Source: Saprospiraceae bacterium
GTDB taxonomy: Bacteria > Bacteroidota > Bacteroidia > Chitinophagales > Saprospiraceae
Length of the DNA: 64,000 nucleotides
Direction of reading: 5' to 3'
NCBI GenBank assembly: GCA_024103005.1
Contig: JAGFJA010000060.1
Span: 19,865-83,864 of the forward strand
Shown here: positions 59,963 through 64,000 of the stretch, one piece after another
How the letters are laid out: the number at the start of each line of letters is the position of its first letter
How positions within the stretch are numbered: the first letter of the stretch is position 1
Translations under genes and position numbers: made by a program
Notes under the pieces: model-generated
The model's input: the letters and a program-made list of their open reading frames with translations, nothing else
The model's database searches: none
What the model was told of the DNA's origin: nothing

Positions 59963-60553
59963 ATGTTTGATTTGAAATTAGCGAAAAATAATTTTTGGAG
60001 TAAGTTTTTTATTTTGCCGATATGGCTGTTGTCGGCTTTTACACTATCAGCTCAGCAAACAATTTCTGAAAGAATTTATACCCAGGTCGATTGCATGCCT
60101 CAATGGAAAGGATGCGAATCAAGCAAGGACAACATGTACAAACTCGACAGATGCACCGTGACTGCACTCAAACAATGGTTTCTTGCTAATATGGAATATC
60201 CAGGTAAAGCAATTGAGAATAAAACAGAACACAAATTATATTATACTTTAGTTTTTGACACCACCGGAAAGATTGTTCAAACATTTCCCATGCAAACCGA
60301 TGCTACGGTATTCTCCACAGAGGCTGACAGATTGATTCAAATGCTGCAGGACTCATCCGGAATGTGGATTTGTGCCAAACAAGGAAAGAATAAAGTAAAG
60401 GTTGCAATTAATATCTGCTTGGACTTTAATCTGACTGACTGGAAAGCAGAACAGGAAAGAAGAGCTGCTTTGCGGGCCGGTATGAAACAAGATAGTTTGA
60501 TAAGATCTAATACCAAATCAGATACTCTTCCCCGGGCTAAAAACAAACATTAA
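59963..60553 (+). CDS. Exported protein with TonB C-terminal-like domain
   Basis: A 196-residue protein with a signal peptide or N-terminal anchor ('FFILPIWLLSAFTLSAQQ'). The middle region resembles the C-terminal domain of TonB-like energy transducers in Bacteroidota: 'MPQWKGCE', 'ALKQWFLANMEYPGKA', 'YYTLVFDTTGKIVQTFPMQT'. The usual closing strand is poorly kept, and the last ~45 residues are Lys/Arg-rich. I start it at 59963 because upstream codons fall in the secA terminator. It lacks the Pro-rich spacer of classical TonB, so energy transduction is doubtful; its neighbours give no clear role. No promoter box was found. Confidence 0.6.
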   Translation: MFDLKLAKNNFWSKFFILPIWLLSAFTLSAQQTISERIYTQVDCMPQWKGCESSKDNMYKLDRCTVTALKQWFLANMEYPGKAIENKTEHKLYYTLVFDTTGKIVQTFPMQTDATVFSTEADRLIQMLQDSSGMWICAKQGKNKVKVAINICLDFNLTDWKAEQERRAALRAGMKQDSLIRSNTKSDTLPRAKNKH

Positions 60554-60564
60554 ACTTTTACTAA

Positions 60565-61152
60565 TTAGACCGGAATCCTGTTAATTGCCATTTGAAAGGA
60601 TAAAATCAGTGGAATTGCACTCAGAACAAATATCCAGACTTTCCGGGATAACTTCATATTGACGACAAGCAACTGTGCAACCATTAAGATTAACAAAATA
60701 AGAACAACCTGCCCCGCCTCCAGCCCTAAATTAAAACTCAATAACGGAATACCAATTGTCTGATCGCTTGCAAGCATCTGCCTTATACTATTGGCAAAGC
60801 CCATTCCATGAATCAACCCGAATGACAGAGCAATAATATAATTAAACCGAATATTCCTTTGCTCAATTTTAGATAAATCTAAATATTTCAAATCGTAAAT
60901 TGACGTCAACAAGATGGTGATCGGAATAAGAAACTCAACCCAGGAAGTACTAAATCTGATGACATCATATACACTTAAGGCTAAAGTGAGGGTATGCCCT
61001 ATCGTAAAAGCTGTAACAAGAATCAACACTCTTTTCTTGTCTTTCCAAAGGAACAATGCAGCCAAAGAAATGATAAACAACTGATGATCAAGCGCATCCT
61101 TGCTCATAATATGGTTCCAGCCTTCGGTAAAAAACAGGGAAAAGTCGTTCAT
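60565..61152 (-). CDS. HupE/UreJ-like membrane protein
   Basis: A 195-residue inner-membrane protein with six or seven hydrophobic helices. It fits the HupE/UreJ_2 family by 'DALDHQLFIISLAALFLWKD', the 'TAFTIGHTLTLALSV' helix with its His, 'GLIHGMGFANSI' and 'FNLGLEAGQV'. Related proteins are thought to move nickel or other metals, or are uncharacterised; no hydrogenase or urease gene lies nearby. The conserved His and Asp residues in the helices may bind metal. It is convergent with the TonB-C-like gene. Confidence 0.85.
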   Translation of the reverse strand: MNDFSLFFTEGWNHIMSKDALDHQLFIISLAALFLWKDKKRVLILVTAFTIGHTLTLALSVYDVIRFSTSWVEFLIPITILLTSIYDLKYLDLSKIEQRNIRFNYIIALSFGLIHGMGFANSIRQMLASDQTIGIPLLSFNLGLEAGQVVLILLILMVAQLLVVNMKLSRKVWIFVLSAIPLILSFQMAINRIPV

Positions 61153-61430
61153 ACTGCCCTACTCTTTTAATTGTATCAAAAAATTTTACAGCTCCAAAAT
61201 AAAGCAATTTAATGAATCCCCAAACATTCTTTCCAATTGATGATTTATGAGAATTCTGATGTTGATTGAATAGATTTAATTGCATAAGATCAGCAGGCCT
61301 TAGATATTAGAAGATAAAGTTAGCTGTGAATCAAATCCAAAAAATTTCGCTGCCCATTTGTATAGAACCAAATACCTGGATAAGGTGAAAACCGGCCTAA
61401 AAATTAAAATCTCCCCTCAACAAAGGCAAC

Positions 61431-62501
61431 CTATCCTTCGTCAATTGCCTTCAATTTTTCCGTATTGTCATACACCCTCAATGCCTCAATGACGTCGCCG
61501 ATATTACCTTCCATGACAGAATCCAGATTGTAAAGCGTGAGATTAATCCGGTGATCAGTCAGGCGATTCTGGGGATAGTTATATGTCCTGACCTTATCGC
61601 TTCTGTCACCACTGCCGACCATGGACTTTCTCTGAGAAGCCATTGTGTTCTGTACGGCTGACCTGTTTTTCTCAAGAATAAGCTGATACAACCGCTGAAG
61701 GGCAATTTCCCTGTTTTTTATCTGGGAGCGAGCCTCGGTACTTTCGGTGATCAATCCTGTAGGCAAGTGGGTAAAACGCACACCTGACTCTGTCTTATTG
61801 ACGTGCTGTCCACCGGCTCCGCTTGCTCTGAAGGTATCCACCTTCAAATCGGACTTTTTAATATCTACATCTTCTTCTTCCAGTTTCGGGATCACGGCAA
61901 CCGTCGCTGCCGAGGTATGGACCCTACCTTGCGACTCTGTTTTCGGAATTCGCTGGACGCGATGACCACCTGATTCAAACTTAAGTTTGCCGTACACATC
62001 TTCACCGCTCACCTCAAGAATAATTTTACTGTATCCGCCGGAATCGCCTTCATTCGCTTCAAGAATCTCATAAGTCCATCCCTGACTCTCAAAATACCTG
62101 CTATACATCCTGAATAAGTCACCTGCAAAAATAGACGCCTCGTCACCTCCTGTCCCGCTCCTGATTTCAAACAAAACATCTTTAGAATCTTCCGGATCCT
62201 TTGGTATCAGCATCATCTTCAGCTTCTCCTCTAATTCAATTCTAGAAACTTCAAGCGGGCCAATTTCAGACTTCCCCATTTCCTGCATTTCCGGATCAGC
62301 ATCCTTCATCATTTCGTTGGCAGTTTCAATACCGCTAAGAATTTGTCTGTACTCACTTAAAACCCGGATTATTTCCTGCAGGTCTTTATATTCCTTATTT
62401 ATTTTTTTATATCTGGACAGGTCTGATATGATATCAGGGTCAGACAGTTGTTCTTCTAAGATATAGTATTTATCCTCAATAGCGGTTAATTTTTCCAGCA
62501 T
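61431..62501 (-). CDS. prfA: Peptide chain release factor 1
   Basis: Releases finished proteins at UAA and UAG codons. The stop-codon tripeptide is in 'RIPKTESQGRVHTSA' (PxT type, which marks RF1 rather than RF2). The peptidyl-transferase motif GGQ is at residues 230-232 in 'ASGAGGQHVNKTESGV'. I start at the ATG at 62501 (356 residues, the RF1 norm) instead of a TTG ten codons upstream that overlaps the promoter box. It is a single gene with a short leader. No adjacent prmC (RF methylase) gene is seen. Confidence 0.97.
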   Translation of the reverse strand: MLEKLTAIEDKYYILEEQLSDPDIISDLSRYKKINKEYKDLQEIIRVLSEYRQILSGIETANEMMKDADPEMQEMGKSEIGPLEVSRIELEEKLKMMLIPKDPEDSKDVLFEIRSGTGGDEASIFAGDLFRMYSRYFESQGWTYEILEANEGDSGGYSKIILEVSGEDVYGKLKFESGGHRVQRIPKTESQGRVHTSAATVAVIPKLEEEDVDIKKSDLKVDTFRASGAGGQHVNKTESGVRFTHLPTGLITESTEARSQIKNREIALQRLYQLILEKNRSAVQNTMASQRKSMVGSGDRSDKVRTYNYPQNRLTDHRINLTLYNLDSVMEGNIGDVIEALRVYDNTEKLKAIDEG

Positions 62502-62528
62502 TTTGGCAAGATTCTTTGAATTAGGCTG

Positions 62529-62536
62529 CAAAGTTA
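62529..62536 (-). promoter_or_regulatory. Bacteroidota -7 box for prfA
   Basis: TAACTTTG on the minus strand matches TAnnTTTG exactly. It gives a leader of about 23 nt to the ATG at 62501 and rules out the upstream TTG as the start. Confidence 0.55.
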
Positions 62537-62854
62537 ATCATATCCGAAGATTTTAAGTTGGCAAATTGACAAACGTGCGGATAACCAATTTCTCGTTTTC
62601 CTTAAGAAGTACCGGCTGTATAAAGCAGAATTACAGAATTTACTTCCGATATAAGTTTGATTTTTTATTGGCTAAACGGGTAATCAACACATGAAAAACG
62701 CCGTCAAATGAGCCTCTTGAAGCACTTCATTGTGAGTGGGTTAAAAGAGAAAATGAAACAGCAACAAATTGAAAATTACCTTAATTTAAAGCCAGGTAAT
62801 AACTCATTTTGAGTTTAAAAAACTATAAAGGGAAATAAATCTGTCAAAAAAGTT
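62537..62854. other. Intergenic region between the sigma operon and prfA
   Basis: About 320 bp with no recognisable gene. There is no strong terminator hairpin after the small protein gene. The stretch is moderately AT-rich. Confidence 0.4.
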
Positions 62855-63124
62855 TTAACTTTTTGTAACCCTGCTTTTCAATTGTTCGATAAAGTCGGGC
62901 GAAACGTGAGGTCTGTGCACTTTACTTTTCAAAAAATCCTTGAATGATCCCTGTGGCAATTTAAAATCAAATTCAAAGTTATTGGTGTCACGGTCTGAGT
63001 GATGCTGCTTGTTGTGGGGCTCGGAATTGATGTCATGATTGGTGTTGTGTTGAAATTTAGGATTAATCTTATGATTCATGACAAAATTGAATTTGCTATC
63101 ATTATTTAACTTTAGTGTCATCAT
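62855..63124 (-). CDS. Small Asn/His-rich protein coupled to the sigma factor gene
   Basis: An 89-residue protein I do not recognise. It is rich in Asn (11) and His (8) over about residues 7-50, has no cysteine and no membrane segment, and ends in a likely helix, 'SFKDFLKSKVHRPHVSPDF' onward. It overlaps the sigma factor gene by 23 bp in another frame, so translation is probably coupled. By position it could be an anti-sigma or a modulator, but it lacks the zinc-finger (HxxxCxxC) of ZAS anti-sigmas. Its coding status rests on the ATGs and the overlap alone. Confidence 0.5.
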   Translation of the reverse strand: MMTLKLNNDSKFNFVMNHKINPKFQHNTNHDINSEPHNKQHHSDRDTNNFEFDFKLPQGSFKDFLKSKVHRPHVSPDFIEQLKSRVTKS

Positions 63125-63701
63125 CGGGTGATTTTAAATCTTTATAACCGAGAGTCATTGCATATTTTTTCAGCTTATCCCGCAGCATCTTTCTTCCGCG
63201 GTGCAACCTTGATCTGACTGTACCTATTGGAATATCCGTAATTTTAGATATTTCTTCATAGGTAAATTCTTCAATATCACACAACAAAATAACTGTTTTA
63301 AAATCAACAGGCAATGAATTAATCGCTATAGTTACTTCATCCCCCATTTGATTTCTAAACACATCCATCCGGAAATCCTGAGCGCCGGGATTAGTCAGAT
63401 CATCTTTTTCAAGATATGCCAAAAAATCATCAAAATCTACTTCCGTAGGTCGCTTACTCTTTTTCCGGTATTCGTTGATATAAGCGTTCTTTAAAATCTT
63501 AAACAACCACGCTTTTGAATTAGTTCCCTCTAAGTAGCTATCAATAGACTTATACGCTTTTAAGAAGGTATCTTGAACTAAATCACGAGCATCTTCCTCA
63601 TTATAAGTAAGATGAAAAGCAAAAGTGGTCAGTGCATCTACATGAGGCAACAGCTCTTTTTCAAAGATTTCGTCCCTCTCTGACTTCTTGTTTGATGGCA
63701 T
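63102..63701 (-). CDS. ECF-type sigma-70 family RNA polymerase sigma factor
   Basis: Alternative sigma factor of the extracytoplasmic function type. Region 2 is about residues 15-85 from the chosen ATG ('HLTYNEEDARDLVQDTFLKA', 'AWLFKILKNAYINEYRK'). Region 4 is about 120-185 ('LLCDIEEFTYEEISKITDIP', 'GTVRSRLHRGRKMLRDKL'). The start at 63701 ('MPSNKKSERDEIF') gives 199 residues; an upstream Met adds ten atypical residues. No zinc-finger anti-sigma gene follows; instead a small unknown protein overlaps its end. The regulon cannot be predicted from the window. Confidence 0.92.
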   Translation of the reverse strand: MPSNKKSERDEIFEKELLPHVDALTTFAFHLTYNEEDARDLVQDTFLKAYKSIDSYLEGTNSKAWLFKILKNAYINEYRKKSKRPTEVDFDDFLAYLEKDDLTNPGAQDFRMDVFRNQMGDEVTIAINSLPVDFKTVILLCDIEEFTYEEISKITDIPIGTVRSRLHRGRKMLRDKLKKYAMTLGYKDLKSPDDDTKVK

Positions 63702-63821
63702 AGGAGTGAATAAAACTCTGCAAATGTGCAAAAAATTTATAAAACAAGAGCTATCCTTACCAAATATCAGTAGATTTTATGGCAAAGAAGAAAGAATGGA
63801 CCAGGTGACTTTAAAAAATAA

Positions 63822-64000
63822 ATGACTGCCAGAGCGGCACATCCAGTAGAATAAGGATTAAGACTTTAGGAACTGATCCTGAAACGAGTTCAGGATGACT
63901 GCCAGAAAGGTACATCAAGTAAAATAAGTATTAAGACGGTAAGAACAGATGCCGAAACGAGTTCAGGATGACTGCCAGAGCGGCACATCCAGTAGAATAA
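63822..64000. repeat. 73-bp tandem repeat with palindromic core, running off the window
   Basis: Copies begin at 63822, 63895 and 63968 (exactly 73 bp apart), and the third is cut by the window end. The 33 bp of copy three that are visible equal copy one, while copy two differs at five of those positions. Each full unit ends in an inverted repeat; in copy one it is ATCCTGAA-ACGAG-TTCAGGAT, which spans the unit boundary. There are no variable spacers, so it is not a CRISPR array. Confidence 0.88.

Noticed and set aside
61088..61285. 65-codon frame on the minus strand upstream of the HupE-like gene
   Set aside because: It overlaps the start of the HupE-like gene in another frame and shows no recognisable domain; I see no support for it.
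62502..62531. prfA start at an upstream TTG
   Set aside because: The TTG overlaps the promoter box TAACTTTG, and the ATG at 62501 gives the standard RF1 length.
63822..64000. CRISPR-like array
   Set aside because: The period is 73 bp with similarity along the entire unit and no variable spacers, so it is a tandem repeat and not a CRISPR array.

Overview
This 64 kb window is a chromosomal segment of a Bacteroidota bacterium. The evidence is its AT-rich DNA, recurrent promoter boxes of the Bacteroidota type TAnnTTTG, and surface proteins carrying type IX secretion (T9SS) sorting domains of both type A and type B. It also holds a choice-of-anchor L adhesin and Bacteroidota-type families (DUF3109, DUF4403-like, SLBB exporter, long SecA, RNase H1 with a viroplasmin-like domain). 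The large Ig/PKD-like repeat proteins recall Saprospiria or Chitinophagia relatives, but that placement is an inference. I see no phage, insertion sequence, plasmid function or CRISPR array.

Layout. (1) 1-7.9 kb: an outer-membrane polysaccharide export protein with seven SLBB domains, an EamA exporter, FdhD, a GH18 glycosidase with an SDR oxidoreductase 4 bp behind it, and a convergent DUF4403-like protein. (2) 7.9-8.8 kb: a gene-free stretch. (3) 8.8-19.5 kb: one 3550-residue secreted protein built from 18 copies of a ~71-residue repeat and about six copies of a ~238-residue super-repeat, ending in a type B T9SS domain. (4) 19.6-33.6 kb, all on the minus strand: the information-processing block. 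In transcription order it is tRNA-Thr, Tyr, Gly, Thr, tuf, tRNA-Trp, secE, nusG, rplK, rplA, rplJ, rplL, rpoB, rpoC, closed by a hairpin terminator. (5) 34.4-43.4 kb: small housekeeping groups: OsmC/DUF3817, M16 peptidase/ruvX/def, rnhA, a lipoprotein, tatD/radical SAM-SPASM, a PhoD-like phosphatase and an MBL hydrolase. (6) 43.4-53.7 kb: envelope and secreted proteins, namely a TolB-propeller/beta-barrel protein with a dead peptidase domain, an M1 aminopeptidase and an M4 thermolysin-like protease with eight Ig-like repeats and a type A T9SS domain. (7) 53.8-63.7 kb: hemW/DUF3109, a lipoprotein, secA, a TonB-C-like protein, a HupE/UreJ-like membrane protein, prfA, and an ECF sigma factor overlapping a small unknown protein. 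(8) The right edge enters a 73-bp tandem repeat with a palindromic core.

How it fits together. The minus-strand block supplies transcription and translation machinery, with secE beside it and secA further on providing Sec export. At least three exported products (the adhesin, the M4 protease and possibly the GH18 enzyme) look like Sec-then-T9SS clients. Eight intergenic sites match TAnnTTTG exactly. Two of them lie only 3-4 bases from a start codon, which suggests leaderless messages. The most unusual items are the adhesin's two-tier repeats with conserved DxDGxGPC loops, the peptidase-like/propeller/barrel protein, the small protein coupled to the sigma factor, and the terminal tandem repeat. 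I do not see a clear new defence or mobile system.
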